From positions 61,747,401-61,811,400 of the forward strand of contig CM054118.1 in NCBI GenBank assembly GCA_028673005.1: a stretch of 64,000 nucleotides of DNA. The letters are read 5' to 3'. The DNA is from Tanypteryx hageni. Lineage: Eukaryota; Arthropoda; Insecta; Odonata; Petaluridae. Below are positions 36,552 through 47,660 of the stretch, in pieces (positions within the stretch are counted from its first letter, which is position 1; each line of letters starts with the position of its first letter). Under the pieces are notes generated by a model that was not told the DNA's origin, ran no database searches, and saw only the letters and a program-made list of their open reading frames with translations. A program made the translations under genes and the position numbers.

Positions 36552-36933
36552 ACATATAGGTATATCCCATAAAAAAAACTCGTTCATATTTTGTATTTGT
36601 TGCATTCATTCCAATAAATAATTCAGGAAAACATTACTATAATGTTTTTCTATTACAGTGAGTACTACTGGGACAAATATATCTCACTAAAATTACCAAT
36701 GGGACACGTGCGTTCCATACACTCCCACTCCCTCCCATGGCAAAAATTGAAACTTTTTTTATGTTACAGGGCCATTAATAAACCCCTTAACAATAATAAA
36801 TTAACCAATAAAAAAATATAAGAAAACAAAATTGTTGCTTAAAGGGTTCAAAAGAGCGTTTTTACTTTATATAGTCGAAAAGCGCGAACATGTTGACTCG
36901 GAGGTGAGGAATTTCTTACACATGTACATAGTC
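36552..36933. other. AT-rich DNA between two hAT elements
   Basis: No further feature was seen apart from the acatatag duplication at its start. Confidence 0.5.
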
Positions 36934-37298
36934 CAGGCATGTCAAACTCGAAGCGGCGTCCGGGCCACATTAAAACGATGAATGTTATACAAGGGCCGCA
37001 TTAAAGCGATTGATGTTATAGAAGGGACGCAGTTGTTTAACGAGGGCCAGAACTAGTACGATAGACTTTAGCTCGATGATTAGACGTCAGTTTTACAATT
37101 AAAAACAGTAATTTAGAAAATGCGTTCTATTGCAATTCGTTAACAATGAAAAAATACCGTAAGTATATTTTTTGCTAAAATACAGCAATTATATGAAATT
37201 CCGCGCAATTTAATTGAGACAAAAATTAGCTATCGAGCCGCAGTAAGGCACAGAAAGGGTCGCATGTGGCCCCGCGGGCCGCCAGTTTGACAAGCCTG
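36934..37298. mobile_element. hAT MITE
   Basis: The left end caggcatgtcaaactcgaag and the right end (reverse complement caggcttgtcaaactggcgg) are good TIRs, with ggccgc-rich subterminal sequence. Flanks acatagtc (36926-36933) and atgtagtg (37299-37306) match at 5 of 8, consistent with an old duplication. Non-coding, 365 bp. Confidence 0.8.
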
Positions 37299-37374
37299 AT
37301 GTAGTGCTACCTGCGTTCGGAGATTGCTTCGCCAGTCTTCTTTTGCGGTGGCTAGCCTTGTATCACGCGTGGAA

Positions 37375-38220
37375 AAGTAAGATGGAAGAGATGGAAAGGG
37401 CGAGTGAAGGAGGAAGGACGAAGGGAGAAGTAGGCGGAAGGGGGGAGGGAGAAAACGGGGAAGGAGGCGGAGGGAGAGGAGGAGGAAAGAGGCGGAAAGA
37501 CGAAAAAAGAGAAGGGAGAATGAGGCGGAAGGAGGAAGGGAGAGAAGAGGGAATGAGGCGAAAGGAGGAAGGGAGAGAAGGGGGAAGGAGGCGGAGGGAC
37601 GAAGAGAGAGAAGGGGGAAGGAGGCGAAATAAGAAAGGGAGAGAAGGAGGCGGAGAGACGAAGAGAGAGAAGGAGGCGAAATAAGGAAGGGAGAGAAGGA
37701 GGCGGAAGGAGGAAGGGAGGGAAGGGGGAATGAGGAAAGGAGGAAGGGAGAGAAAAGAGAAGGAGGCGGAGGGAAGGGGGAATGAGGAAAGGAGGAAGGG
37801 AGAGAAAAGAGAAGGAGGCGGAGGGAAGGAGGGAGAGAAAAGGGAAGGAGGCGGAGGGAAGGAGGGAGAGAAGGGGGAAGGAGGCGGAGGGAAGGAAGCG
37901 GAGGGAAGGAGGCGGAGGGAAGGAGGAGGAGAAGGGGGAGAGGTAAGGAGAGAGAGGGAAGGAGGGATAGAAGGGGAAAGAGGCGGAAGAAGGAAGGGAG
38001 AGAAGAGGAAAGGAGGCGGAAGAAGGAAGGGAGAGAAGGGGGAAGGAGGCGGAAGAAGGAAGGGAGAGAAGAATGAAGGAGGCAGAGGGAAGGAGGGAGA
38101 GAAGGGGGGAGGAGGCGGAAGAAGGAAGGGAGAGAAGAGGAAAGGAGGTGGAAGAAGGAAGGGAGAGAAGGGGAAGGAGGCAGAGGGACGAAGAGAGAGA
38201 AGGGGGAAGGAGGCGGAGGG
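37375..38220. repeat. GA-rich minisatellite
   Basis: About 850 bp of nearly pure purine on the plus strand, built from variants of gaaggaggcggaagaaggaa and gggagagaaggggg. Arrays of 30-40 bp units are imperfect. Long frames exist on both strands (up to 354 codons; Arg/Glu/Gly-rich plus, Ser/Pro/Phe-rich minus) because stop codons are rare in such sequence. Confidence 0.92.
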
Positions 38221-38248
38221 CATCGCCGGCGTGGCGAGCGGGCGATGC
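38220..38248. repeat. Short inverted repeat at the minisatellite edge
   Basis: gcatcgcc (38220-38227) pairs with ggcgatgc (38241-38248) around a GC-rich loop, exactly where the GA minisatellite ends. Confidence 0.6.
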
Positions 38249-38769
38249 CGAGGATGGCGTGGATTCTTTCGGTGGAAAAAGACACACTTGAATTACGATC
38301 ATTATTTCACTCCCGAATTCCTCCGCGCCTATTTTTCCCTTCTTTCGGACGAAAAGCCTCGCAGATATCACCTTACATCTCGCTGCCAGAAATAAGAGAG
38401 GCTGGACCGAGAACACCGACGCTCTCCGGAGGGTGGCAAGGGCGAATGAGGACGATTTTTATAGGCAATGGAATGCGAAGTAATTGTCTGCGAGTACGAG
38501 GAAGCAAGTGTTTTTGCAATCTTAGAAGCTGCTGAAAAAGTTTTCATAAAATTCGTCAAATAGAATTTAAGAATTTATTTCAGTGCGTTGACTTCCTCGT
38601 TTGTAAACTTACTGACTTTCGGTGGCGCCTGCAGTGCCCTGTTTATCATTTAGTAATTTACAATCCTTACGTAAATTACTATGGCCGTATTAATCAAACA
38701 TTGATCGCCCAATTTGCGCCAATATTCGAAACTGCAAACTTGCAATGTAATTTTAGACACTAAAATATA
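38249..38769. other. Mixed DNA, no supported gene
   Basis: No motif was recognised. Frames on both strands at 38245-38560 lack a domain. Confidence 0.5.
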
Positions 38770-38835
38770 CACTTCTACCGCAACCTGATGAAGTTGATAC
38801 TTCACCAGCAGGGTATTGAACCTAGGCGGTCTGCC
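38770..38835 (-). repeat. tRNA-derived SINE fragment
   Basis: On the minus strand a B-box-like ggttcaatacc (38812-38822) is followed by tgaagtatcaacttcatcag, a short self-complementary segment. No A box was seen. Confidence 0.35.
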
Positions 38836-40914
38836 AATTTGTTATCATAGGATTAATAATGATAACTTTATTATACAGATAAATTAACTCTAGTAAAAGC
38901 TGTTGTCCATGCGTCGGATATAACCATGTTAATTTACTCCAAAAACTGCGTATCAGCTTTTTACGAACTCCAAGAAGAGATGATAAACTCTCGTTTCTTT
39001 TGTCACTGAACAAGAAACAGCAGATATCAACTACAGGTATGATCGAATAGTGATATAAATTATTATTTTTAAGATGATATACCTTGCCCTTCAAGAATTA
39101 TGTACTATAGGTTTTCGAGGTACCCAGATTGAATACGACTGCGGTATATTTTATATATATTTCAAACCGATCTACCTATCTATAGAAATTTGTTTCGACA
39201 CGTTAATTCATTGAAAGGCAGAGACTGTATCAAATTCCTCTTTAAAGTAGGAAGTCACACGAAACGATCATTGGGGCGACAGAATATCCTGTACTTCGTC
39301 CACGATAAGGTGTGAGATGTGATGTCGTGGCGTAATTCGTTTCGTGTGTATTCTGACTTGCGTTCCAGTTTAATGCAGATGCCTCACGAAATCATTAAAA
39401 TCACTTGAAAATTATTCAATATGTATGTTTAAGAAATTTTTCACACACATAATATACTCACCACTTTATTGCAAGTTATATAATAAATGGTTTGTTGGCG
39501 GTTAAAATGTATTCAGCAAGCTACCGGAGAAAACATATGTTAAAATAAGATTTACATTTTCGTTTTCCTGATTTATTGTGTTTTTAAGCGTTTTTACCGC
39601 CCCTTCTCTTCAAAATATTTTCTTCCAGTATTAAATAACACTACATTCCATTTTTACAGATGGCGGATACCAAAACACTCTAACGAGCTTCATAATTTTA
39701 ATACGACTCACCTTTTTTTCTTCAAATCATGAATTGTACGCCCAATAAATGAACGTTCCAATCAAAATTAAATCACCTTTTTTCTGCCTCCATAAACTAA
39801 AACAACCTCATTTTTTCCGGGTGGGTTCATCCGAAGGACGAAGTATTGTTTTTTTTTACTTCCCCGTGCCCCTGAGTAAATAAACAAAAGTTTTTTTTCC
39901 CTGAGAATTTATAGTCTACTCTCCAAAACTTATTTATAACCGTCGCGGGATTCGCTCCCGGATTCCGCTTTCCATCACTGTCTCCATGGGAACGCAGACG
40001 AGAGCCAATCAGTTTAGAGGAGGCTTAAAGCGGGAGCATCCAACTCCCATTATTCTCCCATCCTTTCGGGAATAGGCTGCCATACGAACGCCGGAATTAT
40101 CCAATTAAGGGGGCGTGATGGGAAGCCACCGGCAAAGCACGCCCACCTAACCGCCCGCCCCACACCCCTCCGCCCTCCAACTCCGTGGAGCCTCGCCGCT
40201 TCGAGGGGCGGGTGGCAGTTCAAGCCGGCCACATAGCGCTCCCCCATCACGCCTATGTGGGAAAAACAAACATCAAACAACCTTTGGATGGTCTCGGTTA
40301 ACTAGAGGGTGGACTGACTGCATCGGCGTTTACTGTGCCATCTTCGGATGAATGTCTCAATTTAAAATCCCTGACACGATTCATCTCGGTGGGATATTCA
40401 CGGTACAGTCGTCAGTGGTCGGAATATTAGAGTTTCTTCCACCAGACCGTGAAATTAGGCGATGGCAGTCGCTGATGCGTTCCTCACTGCCATTTATCGC
40501 AGGAGGGGCGATGGTGGATTTCTACTTAGGAAAACCGAGTACGAGTTGTTGAAGTGGCTTATTTTTAATACCGAGCGACCACATCACACATTTTCTGTTG
40601 AGGAAAATGGGAAAATACAAGGACCGAGTCCCTCGGGAAGGGAAGTTAAACTTTGTTAGCGGAATAAGAGAAAGCTAATGGCCAGCGGTGACCTTTGATT
40701 TCTTAGGGCCCTGGGCAAGAGTCATTTGGAGCCTCTTGGACTATATGCAAGTCCGGCACTTAAAATTTAAATTTAACTTTTCCTTACTGACGAAGCTGAT
40801 ATGAAAGTATGTGAATTATGATTTCTGTCTACTCTAAAAAAAGACGGAATTTGAGCCACTTCCTTGCTAATTTAGCCAACAATTCTTTTTGCAAAATTTT
40901 GGGCCCCCCTAATG
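38836..40914. other. AT-rich, then GC-richer DNA, no supported gene
   Basis: Around 39115, ttcgaggtacccagattgaa resembles the right end of the hAT-like MITE at 23222, but no partner end was seen. 39900-40670 is GC-richer without a domain. A gggccctgggcaag block at 40710 resembles hAT MITE interior. Confidence 0.4.
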
Positions 40915-41190
40915 CAGTTTTTTCAAACTTTTTGTTTCGCGACCCAGTAGAACATCTCGCGATTCAGCCCAAGGGATAGAAGCATGGAGAAGAATATGTT
41001 ATGAATTGCGTTTTCATTAACTCTCGATAAAAAGTAACTCATACTAAAATATTGGTATTTATACAACGAGAGAACTTAGTTCCCTGTCATTTTCTATAGA
41101 TTTCAGCTAGTTATGCATTGAGTACTCAGATTTTCCTCATGAGCCTCGAGACCCAATACTGGGTCGCGACCCCTACTTTGAACGACGCTG
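40915..41190. mobile_element. hAT-like MITE
   Basis: The left end cagttttttcaaactttttg and the right end (reverse complement cagcgtcgttcaaagtagg) share the subterminal tcgcgacc motif at both ends (about 40938 and 41163). Flanks ccctaatg (40907-40914) and accttaag (41191-41198) match at 5 of 8. Non-coding, 276 bp. Confidence 0.6.
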
Positions 41191-41198
41191 ACCTTAAG

Positions 41199-44100
41199 CG
41201 TGGGAGCCCGAGCGGCCGTCCCATTTGGCCATTCCTAAGGCCACTACTGCTACTGATAGTAGCGAGTCAGAATTTCAGTCTGTTGAATAAAAATAGCACG
41301 CAATTTTGATAACTGTTGGAAAACTTACCAATCCTGAATACCTCTTAGACGTAATTAAGAGCCCACTTTACGTAGAACACAACGACCATACTGATAAGAA
41401 CGAGAAATTGATTGTATGACGGATAGATACTAGGGATTCTTTTTTCCTAGTACAATAAGAGACTATAACAGGAGAATAACATCATAGGTTGGTGATATCC
41501 TTCCTTTGCCTGACACCAATTGCGGTGACTTGCAGCGTATTTATTCAGATTCGGATTCATATAATTAAATAATGTGAGCGATTCATAAACAGTAAATGTT
41601 TAACACTTCCACATTGTATCGATATTAATTTTCTCGTTCAGGCGTTGAAATCTCCCGCGATTAATCCAAAACAGCAATAAACACTGCCGTTAAGTTCTTC
41701 CTATTTTTTTAACACGGATTTTATATCTTTCTCTTCAAATAGTCCAGAGCTGGCGTCCTCTCTATCTCAGAATGTCTATGTTAGTTGGATTTAAATTAAT
41801 ACCTGTTGTTCTCTCAAATTTTAGGATGTTATTCTTCGATCCAGAGGTTAATTCTAATTCTACGTAATATTCTTCTCACGCACAATTATTGTAAGGTGGA
41901 GAGACATTATGTGTTGATATTTCTTCTTAGTTAACTTAGTTAACTGGCAATATTAAGTTCTTGATGAGAATTTGTCAGTTTAGCTTATGAGTTTATGTGA
42001 TTTATAATTAAAACCGTGCAGCAAATTATTTCGCCGCGTCGCTTGAGCTCTTCAGTATTTAGCGATACAAAGTAGTTTTGACTAAATATATAATTAAGTT
42101 TCACCAAGAAATTGCATAAAAAATGTGCAATTTGATACAGGAATATAATTATTTTATTTCCCTTTAAAAGTTCTTTACAAGTTTGACTTAAACTTTAAAT
42201 TAAAATAATGAGCAAAGTAATTTTTAATTTTTGTCAGACCAAGGAAAAAAACAAAAGTAAATAGCCTAGGTAAATACAGCCTAATAAGTACTTGAATCGA
42301 TATGACAAAGTTGAATTATCTGGTGGAAGGAACTGTTAGGAATAAGAAAGAGATGATTGTTAGAGATGATTAAGCTCAATCTTTCACTCGCTTCAACGAG
42401 ACTGAATTGTTTTACTAAGTTTTGGAGAAATATTTTCATGTTTTAATGTATTTTTAAGATAAGAGAATAAACGACGAGTGTGTATTTATATTGAGTAACG
42501 TGGTTAATATATAATAACCTGTGTTTGTGTAAGGTCAAATATATAGAAGGTAAATCATAACAAAAACTTTCGTGATTGGGATTTATTATTACTTAAAACA
42601 TAAGAACCAGGCGCTTTGAATGTAGTACCGTTGTTGGTTATTAGTCTGATATTAATGTATTTTATTGCAAGTTTATTAAAATTCTAACTAACTGAATGAC
42701 AGAAACCTTCAAATATACCTTCATTGTTCAATAACAGCATAAGTTTCAAAGTAACCAAGAGACTGTGCAAACGTTTGCAATTGCTATTCGTTTTTACGAC
42801 CGCAGGCAAGCATTGGCAAAACGACCTTGTTTTGATCTAAGAAAGAGTGATTTATTGTTTGCCGGACTAACACAGCATCATTTCACTACCTGGCGTGTTT
42901 TTAATAGCAATGAATCAAAAACATATCCACGAAAGTGACAGAACAAAATTGATTTTACGATGCACGAACATCCTGCGCATTTCAGCGTCCAAACGCGCCT
43001 CGAAGATTTGACGTGGAACGTTCTCTCCCGGGATCACGCACGTTCCCTTCACTTCTAGCTCTACAGAACATCGTGGTGGGTGAAACTTCTATGCGTGACT
43101 TCTTTTCAACCTATAAAAACTACCATTTCCAGACATATTTTGCTAGATCATACAAATCAAAAGTCGACTTTCCTCTTCGTTTTGATTGTTGTATCCTATC
43201 CTCCAACACTATTTATGTTATTACAAACTCTGATTGAATACAAATTCAATAATTCTTTCATTTTTCACATTACAACCGGTATCCATCTATTTCATCACTT
43301 TAGAACTTACGGCCAAATCAAGGAGCCCCTACCTTACTTGTGGTCTTGCACCCTTTACAGTTTTTCTACATGAGAGATTTAAGGATTTGTCAGATATAAT
43401 ACTGTAACTATTAAACAAACTGAAGAATTCGAATTTTGTTTCTTATTTTACGTGCCAATTTCTTATGAAGAAACTTAATTAATCCCTCTCTTTTCAGTCT
43501 AACAAACATTCACATGCTAGTTTCTTATTTTGGCTCTTAATCGATTTTCAGATTTAAAGATATTAATTTTAGCGGGCGGTTTCAGAACACGATTCTCCTA
43601 TCAATCATATCGGCAAAAGGTATTCTCTACTGAGAAATAGGCATAAACAATCGAGTTTTACGTGTTACCGGTGCAATAAATACACAAAAAATCGAAATAA
43701 TTCGACAGAAATCGCCAGGAGAAAAAGAAATTAATGATTCATCTTCATATTTTAATGACAAATAAGATTTAAGCTCTGAAAACACTTATGCGTACCGCAA
43801 AAATGTGAGCATAGCGCAACTATACTCCGTACCATCCTCAATAACTTTCGACACGCAACCATCCTTCCTCGTCTCTCGACGAATTTTCCCTCTCAACGGA
43901 AAGAAACCTTCTCAACTCGTCAGAATATGTCGGATGCGCACACTCTTCCTCCCCGCAGACTTTTTTTTAAAGAGGAAAGCAAGTGAGTTAGTGGCAGTAG
44001 AGAGAAGGTCCATCATTTTGCGGGGCTAAAAATCCACACGTCCTCCGGTAGCAGGAAGGAAGAGGGGAAAGAAGAGACCCGAGTCCCGCAAGGTTGCCTT

Positions 44101-44795
44101 CTAGGTACGGTAGTTTTAGGCGCGAATGATCGTAAGGTTTCATGTTCCGTCGCTTCCCTTCACCGAGGAGTCGCTCAACAAGAAGCCGTAATCGATACGC
44201 GAGAGAGGGATAATGAAAACGAACGAGGTGGCTCCCACTTCGGTGGATTTTTTCACGAAATTAAAAATAAAAATGAAACGGGAGGGAAACTCTTTGGAAG
44301 AAACTTGCGTAACTCGGGAAACGTGGATGGTCTTCTTTTTTATTAATTCTCGTTTCAGCGGGGAAGATTTCCGGACTGGAATGCATAATTAAAAAGAGAT
44401 TTTTTTTCATCTTTCGATTTATGCTCCGAGAGTTTTTTATTTTGTCGACGCGCCATCGCAGTCGGGTTCGTGGGTGAGATTTGTTGGAGGTTGGAAAGTT
44501 TTATAACCACTCGGAGTTACGCCTCAGGTAGGTAATTACGAAGTTGCCCCGGCTAAGCGTGTCGAGAGAGGGCGTTTGATTGCAAGTTTGCATGCGCGAG
44601 GGAGCAATTTGGAGGGACAATTTCGCTGGGGGCGGCAATTTTTCAAGTGGAAGATCAACACGAACGACTTGATGTCATAAACGCCAAATATATAAGTAAG
44701 AGAGTACAATTTCAGAGCAAATGTCTGTTTCTGGTAACTTAAAATTGAGTTTTAAATTATAGAAACAAATTTTTATAGATTAATAATTATACGAT
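41199..44795. other. AT-rich DNA, no supported gene
   Basis: About 3.6 kb with no TIR, tandem repeat, tRNA-like box or recognisable coding sequence. It is slightly GC-richer at 43000-43060 and 43840-44660. Confidence 0.5.
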
Positions 44796-44868
44796 TATAT
44801 ATATATATATATATATCCTTTCCTACCTACCTTTCCTTTTTCTTAAGTTAATATATATATATATATAA
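44796..44868. repeat. Two (TA)n runs
   Basis: Alternating T/A at 44796-44816 and 44851-44868, separated by a pyrimidine-rich stretch. Confidence 0.9.
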
Positions 44869-45260
44869 TAAATTTACACTGTAAAAATGCACAAAGGGCA
44901 GATGTTAAAGTTGGAAAAGGGTATTTAAAGGCATTTTAAAAAATCACAATAGACTTATTTAAGACAAAAATGTTTGCTTTTGCGAAATCATTAAGTTATT
45001 TTGATTATGCGTAAAAATCAGTATTTCTACTTCGCATTGAAGATTGGAAATACTGCTCCAGAAATATGAAAATATGAAATTAAATTTTCTTCGACCATTT
45101 TCATTCATGAATAATCTCTTCGCTTATTTTAATTATCATTATACGCTGAGAATAAGAAGATAATCCCACTTTTGATAGGATACGTCATTTTCATGTGATG
45201 TAGAAAAACATATACTTGCATACACATATATACTCGTATGCTAACATATAGTATATACAT

Positions 45261-45264
<4 letters not shown>

Positions 45265-45307
<43 letters not shown>
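45265..45307. repeat. (TA)n microsatellite
   Basis: Alternating T/A with ACGT-interrupted continuation to about 45330, then (CA)n. Confidence 0.95.
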
Positions 45308-45308
<1 letters not shown>

Positions 45309-46402
45309 GTATGTATATATAGTATACACACACACAAGCACTCAGACACCTACAAGTCCCCATAAACATATACAAACACACATTCGACACATAAAAGGAA
45401 GCGACGAAATCATTTTGATCGTGAGGAGAGGTTTAGAATTCCTCAGGTACATACTTTTTTCACCTCGTTAAAAACGAAACGCGTTTCTTTCTTTCTCCTC
45501 TGCGAGAAGAATTCTTTTATAAGGGACACCCGCGGAGTGAATCCAGGCGAACACAGCACCGGCGATAAATTTCCGACTGTTGCCCATAATTCACTCCTGA
45601 AATTTCTCAATGAGTCGTGGGCCGGATGGGAGAGAGAGAGAGAGAGAGAGAAGGGTCCAGGAAGAAATCTCCCTCCCTCCTAAATCCCCCTTCATTTCCT
45701 CCCTCTTCTTCTGCCACTCCTATCCTTAGCTACCAGGTTTGAGTGGCGAGAATCTACCCTAAGAGTATCTACTGCCGGAGAAGAGAGATTGGATCGCATC
45801 TTCCCTCACCTTGAGATTTTATTGGCAAGGAGGGGCGCCGCGATCGCTTCTACAGAAAAAAGAGGAGCGCTCGGCGGGGGTAGCGGGCGGCGCTGAGATA
45901 GAGAGAGAGAGGAAAAAAGATGGCAGGGGCGGCGCTGCGGTATCATGCGAAGTACCACGTGGTTAAATGGAGCACATTATTGGGAGTCGGTTATTGTCAG
46001 TGGGATGCGAGAGAAAGTTATGCGATGTGCGTGACGGTTTAAGTAGATCGAAATGGAAGCAATAAATCGGCCCGTCGGTCGGATTTATCGGAGAATTTGC
46101 CCCTCTTATTTTTTTTAATCCGCTGTTTAAGAATAATGAATCCGATATTTCATTTCGTCTTGTCGAGTTTTCTGTTCCGGTAATTTGTGGCCGTTGGTGT
46201 CGAGCATTGCGCCTCTTAATTACATGCTCATATTCGAAAGCTGGCCTTTTTTTAACGTGTCTTACTGGTATCAATTTCGCCACTTGAATCAGCGCAACTA
46301 AACTTATTTCACCCAGAATTCCTGCCTGTGGCCTGAACTTTGCGACTGGAGTGATGGCGGATCAATATTTACAAAATGGCTCCAATGTGTGTCACTTTAT
46401 AG
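45308..46402. other. GC/GA-rich patch, no supported gene
   Basis: It includes (ga)n at 45629-45650 and mixed sequence. The minus frame at 45963-46283 has no recognisable domain. Confidence 0.5.
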
Positions 46403-46483
46403 CGGGGGTTCTCAACCGGTGGTACGCGTACCCTAAGGCAGTGTTTCTCAAACCGTGGGCCGCAAAATTATTTTGGATGCAAG

Positions 46484-46740
46484 GTGAAATATCGAAAAGT
46501 AAAGTTTTCACGAATCATAAATATTCATTCTTCAATAGAACAGCATTGGACTGGAGTGAATTGCCTGAAGAACTTCTTATGCCCTTTCCTCAAACCGAGA
46601 AAGCATTTAAAAGTAAAATTGTTAAAAACTTTAGTATTTAATATGAGTTTTTGTAGGTTAGTATTTTATTTAGTTTTTTTATAGGACTTGCGCCACCAAG
46701 CGGCGTTAATTATTGTAAATAAACATTGTTGGGTTATAAT
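46484..46740 (+). pseudogene. 3' end of a LINE ORF2 inside the hAT element
   Basis: The plus frame ending at 46641 reads NHKYSFFNRTALDWSELPEE, then FPQTEKAFKSKIVKNF. This matches the well-known C-terminal pattern of CR1/Jockey-type LINE polyproteins (YSFFxRT...WNxLP...SFKxK). A short untranslated tail ends near cattgttggg. No RT domain is present. This is a LINE tail captured by, or inserted into, the hAT element. Confidence 0.75.
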
Positions 46741-46872
46741 TTAATCACAATACTCTAAATAACTATCTAATGTCAAATTACGGTCGATTTTTTTTAATGA
46801 AGAAGATTATTTACTTATTCTAAATTTTTGTAGTTGTATGGACAAATAACAAATGAAACATGTTGTAGTTTG

Positions 46873-47166
46873 TAGCTAAGCTGTTGTGACGAGAGTTCCT
46901 ATGACTTGAAGTCAAGAAGTTGTATATAGTGTATAGGAACTACTATCAAAAAAGGTCATATTTTTGTATTAAGTACATTCAATTGTTATTATGTAATTTG
47001 GGCATTATGTATTGAGTGATATCTAAGCTGTTGTGACGGGAGTTCCTGTGACTTGTAGTTAAGAAGTAGTATATAGTGTATAGGAAATGGTATCAAAAAG
47101 GTTATATTTTTGTATTAAGTAAACCCAATTTTTATTATGTAATTTGGGTATTATGCATTGAGTTGT
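46873..47166. repeat. Two tandem 147-bp units
   Basis: The sequence from tagctaagctgttgtgacga recurs 147 bp later as tatctaagctgttgtgacgg, and both units end tattatg(t/c)attgag. The copies differ at roughly ten percent of sites by eye. The array lies inside the nested hAT element. Confidence 0.85.
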
Positions 47167-47660
47167 GATGGGCGCCCGCTGCCACCGGGACCTGCTCCCA
47201 ATTGTAGCGTTTATGTGAATAATAATAAGATGTTATCAAGGAAAAACGATGCGATAAAAATTATAAATAGTTGCATTAAATGAAGAAATTTGCAATAAAG
47301 TTTCTTTTCAATTCAAATGGGCCACATGATATTCAAGGAAGCCGTGACAACTGAAAGTTTGAGAACCACTCCCCTAAGGGGCACGCGAGATACACTCGGG
47401 GGATATAATAATGCCCGTTTGAACATTATACTGTGCCTTGTAAAGTCATGATTGTTTGAAAAACTATTACAAAATTCAGTAAAAAAGAATAGGTCAGCAA
47501 TTCTGGGTCATAGCGCACGCTTCCTTTAATTTAATCGAGCAAAAACTGTTTTCTGTATTTGTAAATATGCAATTAGAAGAAATGTGTGCATTGAGTTGAG
47601 GTGCTTATTCAAAATTATGGGGTAGTTGGTAAGAAAAGGTTGAGAAACCCTTGTTTAGAG

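Larger units (their letters stand above)
46439..47371. mobile_element. Nested hAT element with perfect 8-bp duplication
   Basis: It is bounded exactly by ccctaagg (46431-46438 and 47372-47379). Ends cagtgtttctcaaac and (reverse complement) gagtggttctcaaac match at 13 of 15. Inside lies a LINE 3' fragment (46484-46740) and a two-copy tandem repeat (46873-47166). It encodes no transposase. Confidence 0.9.
46403..47652. mobile_element. Outer hAT MITE, split by a nested element
   Basis: The left end cgggggttctcaaccggtgg and the right end (reverse complement aagggtttctcaacctttt) are CAG-TTCTCAACC-type hAT termini. Flanks ctttatag (46395-46402) and gtttagag (47653-47660) match at 6 of 8. Removing the nested 46439-47371 element and one duplication copy leaves about 310 bp, similar to other MITEs in the window. 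Confidence 0.7.

Noticed and set aside
37230..38416. Open frames of 351, 354 and 286 codons on the minus strand and 221 codons on the plus strand
   Set aside because: They lie in the GA minisatellite, where stop codons are rare; the proteins are low-complexity Ser/Pro/Leu/Phe or Arg/Glu/Gly.
39107..39145. Solitary hAT-like end (ttcgaggtacccagattgaa)
   Set aside because: No opposite end within several kilobases.
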